From contig CM074179.1 of NCBI GenBank assembly GCA_037179385.1, positions 74,451,719 through 74,515,718 of the forward strand: a stretch of 64,000 nt of DNA. The letters run 5' to 3'. The notes beneath the pieces were generated by a model that searched no databases, was not told the DNA's origin, and saw only the letters and a program-made list of their open reading frames with translations. Shown here in pieces: positions 33,641 through 44,486 of the stretch. The DNA is from Holothuria scabra (Eukaryota > Echinodermata > Holothuroidea > Aspidochirotida > Holothuriidae). The position numbers were made by a program, and so were the translations under genes. The first letter of the stretch is position 1. Each line of letters opens with the position of its first letter.

Positions 33641-36260
33641 TAAATAACAACAAATATCTACCCCAGGAGCGAAGCTGTTACTCCTTCATTTCAGGCTCGT
33701 TCAATCCCTTCAAACCCATTGTCACAAGAGGAAGCAAAGACTTGCGACGGTAAACTTAAGTATGAAAGAATGCTGGGAAGCTTTAAGCTCTTTTTCTAAC
33801 TCCAAAAGTCCTGGCAGCGACGGCCTTTCAGCAGAATTTCATAAACACTGTTCGCCGATTATCGGCAACCTAGTTTGTAAACTCTTTGAATTATGGTTTG
33901 ACGAGACTCGCATGTCAGATGAAGAGGGAAGAGGAGTAATTTCTCTAATAACCAAGCCAAAAAGGACCCAATTCTTATCAAGAATTACCGTCTTATCTCG
34001 TTACTAAATGTGGATTATAAGGTTGCTGCAAAGGCACTTGCTGCCAGGTTAAAAAAGATCCTCCCCTCAGTTATCAATTCGAATCAAACCGGATTCATCA
34101 AAGGCAGGTTTATTGGGGAAAATATTCGTCTTGTCTTAGATTGTATTAACTATTGTAAGGATCATGATATCTCTGGCTTTCTTTTACTAGTTGATTTTAA
34201 GAAAGCCTTTGATAGACTCGAGTGGGATTTTATATACAGCTGTCTCAATTTTTTTTTTTTAATTTTGGTCATGATTTTTTAAAATTGATACGTACTCTTT
34301 AATCAAATGCCACTTCATGCATATGTAATAATGGATATTCTGCGCCATTTTTCGTATTTCTAGCGGGGTTAGACAAGGATGCCCTCTCAGCCCTTATCTC
34401 TTTATTCTTTGCGCAGATATTCTTGCAATTCGTATTAATAGGTCACCCATCGCTCGTGGTATCTCTGTTTCTGGCAATGAAATAAAATTTCTACAGTATG
34501 CGGACGATACGACAATTTTTGTTGATGGTAAAGCCAACAGTTTAAGGACTATCGTAGATATCTTTGATTGCTTAGAAGCTTCTCCCGGTTAAAGGCTAAT
34601 ATGACAAAACAAAAATTTTTCCATTTGGACCCCTTGTCTCCGCAAAACCCATTTTCTTGTCTCAGTTAAGTTCACTTGGACCCTTGGACCAGTCACGGTA
34701 TTGGACATAACTTTCGATAACGACAGAGATAGCCTCTTCAAGCTTTATTACACTCCTAAATTATCTCGTCTTAAATCTTTACTAAATTTATGGGCCATTC
34801 GTGATCTGACTCCTATTGGGAGAATTACTATAGTCAAAACATTAGGCTTTTCTCAATTTGTTTTTCTATTGCAAGTTCTACCAGTATCAGACCCTCCGAA
34901 CAGTTTCTTAAAGAAAATTGAGACACTTATCTTTCGTTTTTATTGGGGCGGCAAGCCGGACAAGGTTAAAAGAAATACATTGATTGGCTGTGTTGAACAA
35001 GTTGGTCTTAGGGCAACTCATATCAAATCTTTTATTCAAAGCCTGAAATGTACATTGGTAAAGCGTTTTACAAATGAAGTGTACGCCGACTGTTTTTTTT
35101 TTTTAATCTGTACCTGAAAAAGTATGGAAGCGATAATGTATGGAAGCGATTATCTGTTTAAATGTAATTTTAATGATATTGTTGTGCGAAATACGTTTCT
35201 CAATGATGTCTGTAGTGCTTGGTCAGCTTACAACTTTAGGAAGCCCGTTAAAAATTTCAAAAATGAAATTTTTGGAACAATTCACTTACAAAGGTGGATA
35301 ACAATTATTGTTTTCTACAGTTTTTTGTATGCAAGGGGTGTAGAGAGGATAAGTGATTTCTTAGACGATAAGAACTGAATGCTTTCTTTTTCGAACTTTA
35401 AACAGAAATTCTCCCTCCAATCTTTTCCCTTTACTATAATTTATAGTATTTTCTCTGCTATCCCAAGTTATTGGAAAGAGGATTTTAGCAATATATACAA
35501 TAGTGACGATGTTCCTGATAAACTTCAACATCTACAGGATATTCCATTTCCTTCACGTTACGTCTACAATGTACTTATTTTTTCAGCGGCCCCTACTGCA
35601 ATAAACAAAAGGAAAAGTGACTTTGTCTTTAGCGATGAGCATTAACGGAATATTTTTCGTTTTCCTTTCACTTCTTGTAGCGAGAGTAAAATTTGGTATT
35701 TTCAGTTTCGCGTTATCCATAAGATTCTGGGAACAAACTATTACCTTTCTACCTTGAATCAGAATGAAAATCCACGATGTCCTTTTTGTGGGACTAATGA
35801 CGAAAAAATTGAGCATTTATTTTGGGAAATTGTATAAAACCTCAAATTTTATATTTAATATTGAATACTACATTTTGGGGAGACAATTTGTTTTTAAGAA
35901 GCAAGACATATTCTTTGGTTGTTAGCTGTCTCTGAGACATCCATATAATTTCTCATTTTGCATTTAAAATATTTCCTTTTTAATAAAAAGCTTAATAATG
36001 AGCTGCCGTCCGCAACTGAATTCTTAAATAAATTTAAATTTATTCTTCAAGTTGAGAAAAGTTTTAGTAACCAAAAGTGCCGTAAAATTTCACTTTGTAC
36101 ATTGTTTAAGGAATTTGAAAACTGTACCTTTATGTTTGCAGAGAATTAAGCCTTTAAGTATGTCTTTGCTTTCTCTGTTTCTTGCATCTATTTAAATTGT
36201 TTCGATTTTGTTGTTTTATCATTGAATAAAGTGAGATGAAAAAAGGAAAAAAATTTTTTT
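33641..36260 (+). pseudogene. LINE ORF2: reverse transcriptase to 3' end, degraded
   Basis: It starts in the pre-RT region (SQEEAKTCDGKL), then after a frameshift SKSPGSDGLSAEFHKHC. Next come NQTGFIKGRFIGENIRL, LLVDFKKAFDRLEWDFIYS (catalytic Asp), GVRQGCPLSPYLF in another frame, and LQYADDTTIFVDG with the YADD active site at about 34497-34508. Thumb and C-terminal parts follow (34701-35117, 35124-35645), ending in a Cys-rich RCPFCGTNDEKIEHLFWE near 35775-35830. An A-rich tail lies at 36225-36250 after GAATAAAGTGAG. Multiple frameshifts make it non-functional. No target duplication was identified by eye. Confidence 0.92.
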
Positions 36261-38017
36261 GCTTGACATATAGCTAATTACTAGCCTAACTGGAAGGGAG
36301 AAAGACCAAGATCTGACCGGGCAAATCTCCCCGTCATACCCCCCCCCCCCCTCCCCGTTCCCCTCACCTCAACTGTCTATCAATTAAAGTGAAACGTTAC
36401 TTTTTTGTCCGACTGTGGAACTGTGCTAGCAACATGTTGGAAAAACAACAACAGAAACCGATAAATTATCCCAGACAGATTCATTACCGATCGGAAAAAT
36501 CGATCCCACTTTCAACTTTAGATGGAAGAAGTTCTTTGTGAGCAAAGAAAACATGTAAAAAAGAAAGCAAAATTAAAACCATTTTAGTTGGCAATTGAAA
36601 CAAATAATTCACAATGACCTGTTTGAAGATTTAGCACTTTCACCTTGCATTTAAGTTGAAAAATAACTATCCAATGTTTTTTGTGTTCTTTCTTTCTTTT
36701 CTGTGATAATTAAGGAAAGAATTTTGACACCGTTTGCTTTTTTTTTAACCTCTGACAATTTTAAATGGTTTCCAGCTGCATTTATTGCTTCCCGCAGCTT
36801 GCTTTTTCTTTCATTCAAAAAGGTTAGAGATAAAAGATAAATCATCTTTTATGTTTTGTTTTTTTGATAGAAAAACAAGCTGCAAGCAGCAATGGCTGCA
36901 AATGCTTCACAATATTTCAAAGTTTTCAGAAGTTAAAAGGACTCAATTTCACAATATATCAAAGTTTTCAGAAGTTAGAAAGATTCAATTTCGAGGCGGT
37001 ATCCAACACCTCAATTACGTGTTAACCATAATCTGATAAAAGTAAATAATATCCATTTATTTGGCACGTATATAGTGATCTTTAAAGTTAAAAGCAGTCC
37101 ACTAAACTTTAATGTGAAGCAGAAAATAATTCTCACAATTACCTTCTTATTTCTCTTCAAAGTTTCTTCATGTTTTTTTAGGATTTCAACATAAAATTTC
37201 ATATTCAAGTTTAAACGAGCCTTTTTCCTAGTACTTCAGAAGAAAATGTAGTCACATTATCGTCAACAGCTAATCAAAAAACAATTTGGTCCCCTGCACT
37301 TTTCCAAGTTGGCCGGACTGCATTTTCCTTTTAAGAAACCAATTCTTAGTTAAGCACATGTTATAAAACTCTGACTAACATAATACCAATCGCTATAATA
37401 ACTTACTTTTCCTGTCTCATAACAAATAAACATCTGTAAAATGTTACTAACCGTTATGATTACTGTTGCAACCTATGGGAAAATTTACCTGATCAATAGA
37501 AGATTCAAAGTTTCTTCAAGGATCGGTATTGTGCAATAGGTCAAAGGTCAACAGCTTAACAGTTTAAGCTGATGGCAAGATGTAAACATACTTAAAACAC
37601 TATACTCCGCACGGCCGGCATAGTGCAAAGATGCCTTGTTACAAGCTGGTTTACCTGAACAGAAAAGTAATTAACGCATGCGCGTATGGTGAAGTCGAAC
37701 TAGTCTTTAGGAAAATATACCATGTTGTACATTTAATGTAATACAGAATATATTCCTTTATTAGACCTCTGTCGCACTGAAATGCTTCTGTTGTCCGTCC
37801 TCGTAAGCAGGCCGTTTTGCAGGTTCGCTTGTTTATCAAGTTACGTACCCAGTTTCATTTCGAAGATCACATAGGCCTACACATTCGCATGCAATTATCT
37901 AGATAAACATTGATCGCAAATATTTTGAGCGCCCTCTCTTTTCTCTGTACCAAGGCACTTCGTTTACTATCAGTATACAAACTACTTGACCATGCCCGGC
38001 CACGATTGAATGGTTAC
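36261..38017. other. No gene seen
   Basis: C-rich run at 36340-36355. A single perfect AGGTCAAAGGTCA lies at 37538-37550, away from the arrays. Frames are short. Confidence 0.45.
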
Positions 38018-39645
38018 ATTGTTAAAAATGTTTCTGTAAATTTACATAATTTTTATGGCAAATTTTTTTCCAACCAAATAATGTGTTTTTTTACAGCCAG
38101 ACTGTAATCATGAAAAAACATTAAGGGTTTGTTTTTGCATGTAAATTGGTTTACAAAAGTCTACTGTAAAATCGAATTACAGACTTGTTCTGTTTTGTTA
38201 ACCTTAATTTTATGTGAATCTGCAGCCTTCTGTTTTAATTCCCGACGTTTTAACATTAAGTATAATGTTGCTCTTCTATCTTTCATATGTTATTAACTTC
38301 ATATGTTTCATATGTTATTAACTCACATGCACTTCACTATTACGTAGATCAGGTATTTGCATATCAACGTAATGTGTCGTTATATACGAAGTCCCCTTTT
38401 TTCAAAAGTCCCCCGACTCTCTGGCAAAGATCCAGGGGCGAAAACCAAACAATACTCCCGAAGGAGTTCTGCTCCCACGAAGTTGTTTTCAATACTTTTT
38501 CCAAAGTCCCCCCGACCCTCTGGCAAAGGGCCTTTCGGCGAAACCAAACTTGATACTGCTTCCGAAGAAGCTGTACGTCCACTTAAGAACAACAACACTT
38601 GACCAACCTCAAGGCTTTCAGATCATTAACATTACTGGTCTGCAATGCATGGCTCCGTTGTTTTCAATCAAGACACATTGAGGATGCTTTGTTGTCATAT
38701 TGTTGTCAAGTAGACTGCTATCTCTAGGAACTTTGTAATTGGAAAGTCACATTTTTTGTACAATATAATAATTGTTTTTAAAGTAAATATGACAAAGAAT
38801 GCAAACACATTGGTTGCAAACATTTTCAGATAAGGTAAACAATAAGTTTATCACTTCCTGATTAAAAAAAACGCCAAAGAAGATATTATTCAAAGCAACA
38901 GCAATCAGTTTGTTAGGAAAATGCCTACAGAATAAGCTCCACCCATTTATGCAAAATGAAATGTACGTCATAAAGTGGTAATTACAGACTCTTTCAAGTA
39001 AATTTGTGAAACGTTTTTAATTTGCTCCGATCAAGTGCATGAGCGCCTGTGGCGATGAGTTGACATCGGTATACCAATTGTAATTGTCAGTGCTCTGAAA
39101 TTAGGGTCTTACAATTTCTTTTTACTTAAAAATGTGTGACAAAACACCAGTTGTATGATATTTATAACTAAGAACGTAATAACTATGTATACTTTTATAA
39201 TAAATGTAAGTAAATTTTCAAATAGGGCCATAAATTTGCCAAAAATGTTTTTTTTTTTACTGAAACTTCGCAGAACGATGCATGTTACTTGAAAATTTTC
39301 TGGCTATTTGTTGTTTGTTTGGGCTTGTTTTTGTTCCTTTTTCAGCTTAAAAACAAAAGGAATGTTTTTAAATGACAGTATATTTATGTGAAATCAGAAA
39401 AATACAAAATACTACTAAAATTTCTGTAAATTTACAGAAAATATTGAAAAAGCAGCAAAAATTGGTTAAAAAAGCAGACAGAAATGGTTTTTCAAATGAA
39501 TATAAAATACATGTTAAACAACCTTTTTTTATTGTAGCAATACAAAGTGTCTGTAAAGATACACAAAATCTCTATTAAAAGTAAAATACAAAAAGTTTAA
39601 GTTAAAAAAGTCTGTAAATTTACAGAAATTTTTAACAGTGTAAAT
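38018..39645. mobile_element. ~1.6-kb TIR element, non-autonomous
   Basis: The left end 'ATTGTTAAAAATGTTTCTGT' plus AAATTTACA and the right end (read inverted) 'CTGTTAAAAATTTCTGTAAA' plus TTTACAG form ~28-bp inverted ends with few mismatches. A perfect internal palindrome TTTCTGTAAATTTACAGAAA sits at about 39419-39440. No transposase. The centre holds an imperfect ~95-bp tandem dimer (38400-38583) that is more GC-rich than its surroundings and open on both strands. Confidence 0.6.
38400..38583. repeat. Two-copy ~95-bp tandem repeat
   Basis: Copy 1 has CAAAAGTCCCCCGACTCTCT and GGCAAAGATCCAGGGGCGAA. Copy 2 has CCAAAGTCCCCCCGACCCTC and GGCAAAGGGCCTTTCGGCGA, both followed by AACCAAAC and ATACT, then a self-complementary segment (CTCCCGAAGGAGTTCTGCTCC; CTTCCGAAGAAGC). 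Confidence 0.75.
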
Positions 39646-40121
39646 ACAGGTCACCGTCTGGCACATTTACAAGCATTGGTGTGTGTGTTCGCTTATTTTT
39701 ACTTCTTTTTTCAGTGTACTGCATATGTTTATTCTTAAGATTGTAAAATAAGTCATTATATATAAACCATATGCTAAATAAATTGTATAAATTAAAAATA
39801 AAAATAAATTAAAAAGGGTGACCTCCAAAGGAAGTGACTGTTTTCTTCTTGAGTTCTTAATTTTGGTTATTCTTCAGAGTTTTTGAGATTTCCCCTACCG
39901 CATACCACCCGTTTTTTTCCTGCAGTCCATTTTCTCTAACAGAAAGAAATTTTAACTTTTGCCCTCTTTGCAGTCTGTACCACAATATCCGCTCTGGTAT
40001 CTTCTTCAAAGAAATCCAATGAAATAAGCATTCATCAAAAATCTGCCGGCTGTTACTTATTATTGTAATTAAAAAATTGATTTTAAAATCAATGTAAAGT
40101 GTAATCTTCCTGCCAGTTTTG
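39646..40121. other. No gene seen
   Basis: AT-rich. The minus-strand frame 39857-40282 overlaps the SINE and is not a gene. Confidence 0.45.
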
Positions 40122-40372
40122 CCGCGTGTTTGGTCTAACGGTAGAGCATCCGCCTTCACGCAGAAGGCCCGGGTTCGATTCCCAGGTCGAGTCATACCAA
40201 AAACTCTAAAAATGGAACCTACTGCCGTTGTTCGTGACGCTCCGCATAAGCAATGGCGTAGGGAAAAAAGCCAGTGAGCCACAACTAAAAAAAGGCCGTT
40301 ACCGGCTCGATTTGAACCATTAGGTTAGAAACTGGGCCGTAAAACTCCATCTAGCTAGCTAGCTGGCTCGCC
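40122..40372 (+). mobile_element. tRNA-derived SINE, family 1 (best copy)
   Basis: The head carries an A-box-like TGGTCTAACGGTAGAGC (40131-40147) and a perfect B-box GGTTCGATTCC (40172-40182). CGCCTTCACGCAGAAGGCC closely follows tRNA-Gly/Glu anticodon-arm sequence but is one base short. The body (AAAATGGAACCTACTGCCGT, GCGTAGGGAAAAAAGCCAGT, AAAAAAAGGCCGTTACCGGC) ends in TAGCTAGCTAGCTGG. RNA polymerase III promoter boxes are intact, unlike the copy at 18170. Not a functional tRNA gene, because no closed acceptor stem was found. Confidence 0.78.
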
Positions 40373-42147
40373 AGTTTTGCCAGTTTTTTCCAATCATTAA
40401 GAACAGCAAAATATTTGATAATTCTCATTTCTATTAAAGATGACATTGTGCATAATGTTGTTAAGTAGCAGGCAAGGGCCTTCTCTAACTGACCCATACC
40501 GGTGCGTTGTACTAAACTTTGCAAGAGATTTTAGAGGTTTTCTGACGAAAAAAAAAATTCAGTAGTGACACTTACCGTACGGCAGAACTACAGATAGGCT
40601 CACTATTTCTGTTCAACATCCACGAAGCGAAATTAAATCCTCTGGACAAACGATACATAATTGCCTTGCAATCAATGAGGAAAAGTCAAACAAAATATTG
40701 AAGACTTTTTTTTTCAAGTATGGAGAGGCTTTGGGATTTTCCAACACCAGGACGTAAAATCTCGGGGATTTTATGAGATTCTTCCTCTGGAAACTTTAAA
40801 TTTTAAGTCATTCGTTTGTACAAGAATAACCGTCTTTCCTCTTAAAATCCAGGATATGCCCAAGAACGGGACCAATCTTCTCGACGAAGAGGGAAGGGGG
40901 AAATAACCCGTAGCTCAAACAAAGTTGATGAGTTGCCGGATAAAGGAGCAAAATATACAGGGAGCTTCACACACCAAAATGTTTTTATTCATGTCATGAA
41001 AATTTGAAAGTTGTAGTTTTGTTGAATAAACGGGAAAATCTGGACTTTTGTGGAGGGTAATCTTAAGCGATATGTCTTTTCTTTTATTTATTTTTTATTT
41101 TCTTATTTGTGTGTTTTTTTTTTTTTTCATTACGGTAAACGTGGATTCATAGTTTGAATATCAAGAAGGAACATTCTGTAAGCAGAAAAAATAAGCTTCT
41201 AGTCATGGCGCTTTGAGATTTTGTAGTTGCATATATTATCCTACAAATGGAAATTTCATGAGAAGATTTAAAACGTTGAATGTTGGTTACAGGAAAACGG
41301 GGTAGAGACTGCATCTTGGAGTCGTAGCAAAGACTTAAATGACCAATCTTCTCAACCTTAACTGCAATTCTTGTAGGGGCTAACCGAAATTCTCAATTGC
41401 CTCAGCTCTTTGATTTGAAGCTAATTCAAACAGTGTAGAGCACAAAAGCTTATATTATACACCATCAATTGTACTGAGAGAGTTTTGATTTTACACATTG
41501 GGCTTTTTAAACTCCCCTGAAGCAATAAACTGATATTGTGTCTGGATGAGAATGAATTTCAGACAATTGTGGGAGGGACTTAAGTAAGAAGTTTAAGAGA
41601 ATTGGTACTCTTTAGGAAGAGAAAATTGGGCCTTTAAAAATCTTACCCATTTCCTGATCAAATCCTAACCAAGAGGTGAACAATAATTAAGTGATGCACG
41701 ATTACAGAAATATCTGTGGACGCCGCTAGACTTAACCATAAAGTTTGAAGTATAGAGCTAACCCCAACAAACCATACCAAACCAAACAAAATCGACAGTA
41801 TATAATATCGGACCCATTTACTCGGAGTGCCTGGATTTATTTAGTATCCATTACCAGTTGTTATGTGTGTCGTCCTGGAGGAGAAATGGATGGTTGAGGG
41901 CAAGTCAGTCCTGCCGCCACACTCAAGCAGATTATCCAGTATAGTACATATGCACGTACCGATGCAAGTTTTAGGATTGCGTAAGCTTTATAACGTTATG
42001 TGGGAGAGCCATGCATGAGAATTGCTATTTTGATCTTTTTTGTTAAGTTGTAAATATACTTCACCCTTGGTACTTCTGTTCCTCTTCAGACAGTCGGCAT
42101 CACTGACTGTGACCAAATCTCCGACTGATTCTTTAATTTCGAAATAT
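40373..42147. other. No gene seen
   Basis: AT-rich, with T/A runs at 41119-41130. No repeat family recognised. Confidence 0.4.
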
Positions 42148-42399
42148 TTAAAGGTCAAGAGCAGTCCGCCCTCCAACAAAAATATTGTTTAGGCAACAGC
42201 TAAATATCACACCTTCCTTCGTATTTATCTTCAAAGAATACAACTTTCACAATATTGTATGACTTAAATATTGGATAATCTAGATAAAGCAATCATTTGA
42301 TCCTAATAAAATTCACATTTGAGGAAATGAATGTTCATGAAACAGAACAGTCTACTACACTACTTCAAGCTGGGGGTGGGGACTACTCTTGCTCTTTAA
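42148..42399 (-). mobile_element. MITE, TTAA family (copy 1, inverted)
   Basis: Bounded by TTAA. Left TTAAAGGTCAAGAGCAGTCC and right (inverted) TTAAAGAGCAAGAGTAGTCC form the terminal inverted repeat. Interior words 'agtctactacactacttcaa' and 'atttgaggaaatgaatgttc' are the reverse complement of the copies at 52322 and 58479. Length 252 bp. No coding capacity. The TTAA duplication suggests piggyBac- or Kolobok-type mobilisation. Confidence 0.82.
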
Positions 42400-43661
42400 T
42401 TAGACTATCTAAATATTTAGTTTTCCATTTAAATTAAAGTTCGACGACCTTATGTTGGTCATATTCCAAAACATACAAAAACCATAAAACTACGTGACAA
42501 ATCGATTATTAGTTCTGACATTACAACCGTGTATTTTTACAACATACATTGTATTGTGATAGATTAATACATCATCGTTATTACAATGTGACCATTTTAA
42601 ACTTAAATAATAGTTTAATAAATGATAAAGAAAAAATAATGAAAAGAAAAAATGTGAAATCCAAATTCCATGTTACAACATTAGAATGGATGTAGTTGCG
42701 TGAACTTATATGTTACTTTGCGGTTTTAAAATAATTATAAAAATCAACGAGGAACAGAAAGGCAGTTGTTTTAGGCCACTAATCGACTCCAAATGTGGGT
42801 GAAGACATTGGGTTGTAGTTATATCTTGACGTTAGGCGGCAAACAACTCAACGATTTAATCAAATGTGGTATTCAAGTTCTTTCAAGGCCAGTTCAGATG
42901 GGAAAACCGTAGATTTCTCTTGGATGAAAAACCCATCTTACTTTGACCCCGGCAGGAATGGAACTCCAGACATCCGGGCTTCTGAGCTTTATTGATCCTT
43001 ATTCTACCGTTGTAATCTAAACGGCCACAACATCGACTTTTAGGTTACTGATTTATAAGTAGAAGCTTCTTCATTCCATTCCGTATGATTTCAGCAGTAG
43101 ATCGTCTAATTTGATTAAACGCAATTATTAGAAATCATCGTTTTCGGAACTTAGCTGCATTTATCTGAAAGATAAATTTTAAATATCCATAAAATCCAGA
43201 ACTACGGTACACATATTAACACACTGTTTTATGTAGGAATACGTAACAATACACGAGTCCTATTTTACACACAAATTTATGGAATTACTTTGATGTAAAC
43301 TAATTTACGAACGTGTATCCGTTAACGCAAATGTACGCGGAGTCTTCGAAATAGCGTGTATGTGTATTTCAGAAAGGGAATATTAACGAAGGGGGGAAAT
43401 ATATACGTAGATATGTTATTGTTTTCAATTCGTCCTGACGTATTGGCGGTATATCTCAATTTCCCCCAAAGGGTCAGTTTATTGTTATATATGTAAAATA
43501 TTTATGTGTTGGCGTTCTAAGCGTATACGTAAAATGCAACAAAGGGCAATGCCTTTGATTTCAACGTAAAACTTAATAAAATATCAGAACAGAGCAAATT
43601 TTCAGAACCCTGGTCCTTTTTCAAGTGCAACAGAGAATGAAAAATTGACTTGCCCTTACAG
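42400..43661. other. Mostly no gene; possible SINE remnant at 42930-43035 (minus)
   Basis: Minus-strand reading of 42930-43035 gives GCCCGGATGTCTGGAGTTCC then ATTCCTGCCGGGGTC, reminiscent of a B-box and tRNA T-arm, after CGGTAGAATAAGG. Degenerate and unconfirmed. The remainder is AT-rich without supported genes. Confidence 0.35.
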
Positions 43662-43745
43662 TCGCTTCCTGTTGAAGTTGAAGCCATACTGAGAAAGCTT
43701 AGATACATATGTAGTCGGTGCAGGGAGTTGCAACCCCTGGTCCGT
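43662..43745 (+). CDS. Isolated exon candidate with CxxC
   Basis: An 84-nt ORF (28 codons, phase 0-0) between acceptor tgcccttacag and consensus donor gtaagt. It encodes SLPVEVEAILRKLRYICSRC then RELQPLVR. Splice signals on both sides and an amphipathic, Lys/Arg-rich sequence support it. No family is recognised and no partner exon was found on either side. Chance ORF or a spliced exon of a non-coding RNA are alternatives. Confidence 0.33.
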
Positions 43746-44065
43746 GTAAGTATGTTGTGGTTCTGTGCTTCTATGAGAGTTATTTATTTGTTTCGGTCAA
43801 GTTGCCATGGAGAATCGAAAACTTTAAGTTATGCGGGCTTTGGTTTTTGAAGTTAAAGTGTTTGACGACCGGAGGGCGCTTTATTGAGTTGAGAACTACT
43901 TTTGTGATTATTGAAGTTTGACCTATGTACTGAATATATGAGCAAAGGAAACAAGTGCAGTGCCACGGTTGAAGCGGTTTGGACTAAGTTAATAACATGA
44001 AGGAAAGGATAACTTCAGAGTCGTTAATCATGTGATCGCCGGGGTTTAAATCCGAGGCCACCAAA

Positions 44066-44094
44066 TACCCTTGGAGACTGTCTGATCTGTTGAT
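44066..44094 (+). repeat. Partial match to the BEL leader sequence
   Basis: ACCCTTGGAGACTGTCTGAT here matches the sequence just after the 5' LTR (44437-44466) at nearly every position. It lies outside the LTR element and 50 bp outside the TIR element, so it may be a remnant of a related insertion. Confidence 0.5.
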
Positions 44095-44236
44095 GGGCTT
44101 AAGGTTTTCAGTGACTGGTTCTGCGAAGCCACCCTTAATCTCTCCCAGGGTTAAATTCCATTAGAAACCATTCGGCAACGTTGAATGGTTCCGAATGGAC
44201 CCGAATGGTCCCCAATGGTCTCGAATGGATTTCAAA

Positions 44237-44241
44237 TGGTA
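44237..44241. repeat. Target-site duplication, left (TGGTA)
   Basis: TGGTA immediately before the 5' LTR. The same five bases follow the 3' LTR. A 5-bp duplication is usual for BEL/Pao integrases. Confidence 0.9.
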
Positions 44242-44423
44242 TGTTACCGATTGGCGTTCCATACTGCGGGAAGTCACGTTTTGTTGTATGTGTGTATGAT
44301 TGCGCGTGTGCACGTGGATAAGTTGGAGAAATACAGCGGTTGTTATCGAAGAAACAAGATATATTTGTCAGGTCCCTTTTATCTTATCCGATACGACCAA
44401 GAGGGTACAGGAAGTCCCTAACA
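44242..44423 (+). mobile_element. 5' LTR of BEL/Pao retrotransposon
   Basis: A 182-bp repeat starting TGTTACCGATTGG and ending GTCCCTAACA, with TG...CA ends. It differs from the 3' LTR at about half a dozen positions (for example TGTATG/TGCATG, AATACAG/AATAAAG), so insertion is fairly recent although coding frames are broken. Confidence 0.95.
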
Positions 44424-44424
44424 T

Positions 44425-44441
44425 TTGGTGCCGAAAACCCT
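44425..44441 (+). promoter_or_regulatory. Primer-binding site
   Basis: TTGGTGCCGAAAACCC begins one base after the LTR. It has the TGGTGCCGAAA form common in BEL/Pao elements, where a tRNA 3' end primes minus-strand synthesis. The tRNA is not identified. Confidence 0.75.
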
Positions 44442-44486
44442 TGGATACTGTCTGAATCTTCTGTTGGTATCATTTTGAACCCAAGG

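Noticed and set aside
40128..40200. Functional tRNA gene
   Set aside because: A- and B-boxes are good but the anticodon arm is one base short and no pairing acceptor stem closes. The body matches other SINE copies.
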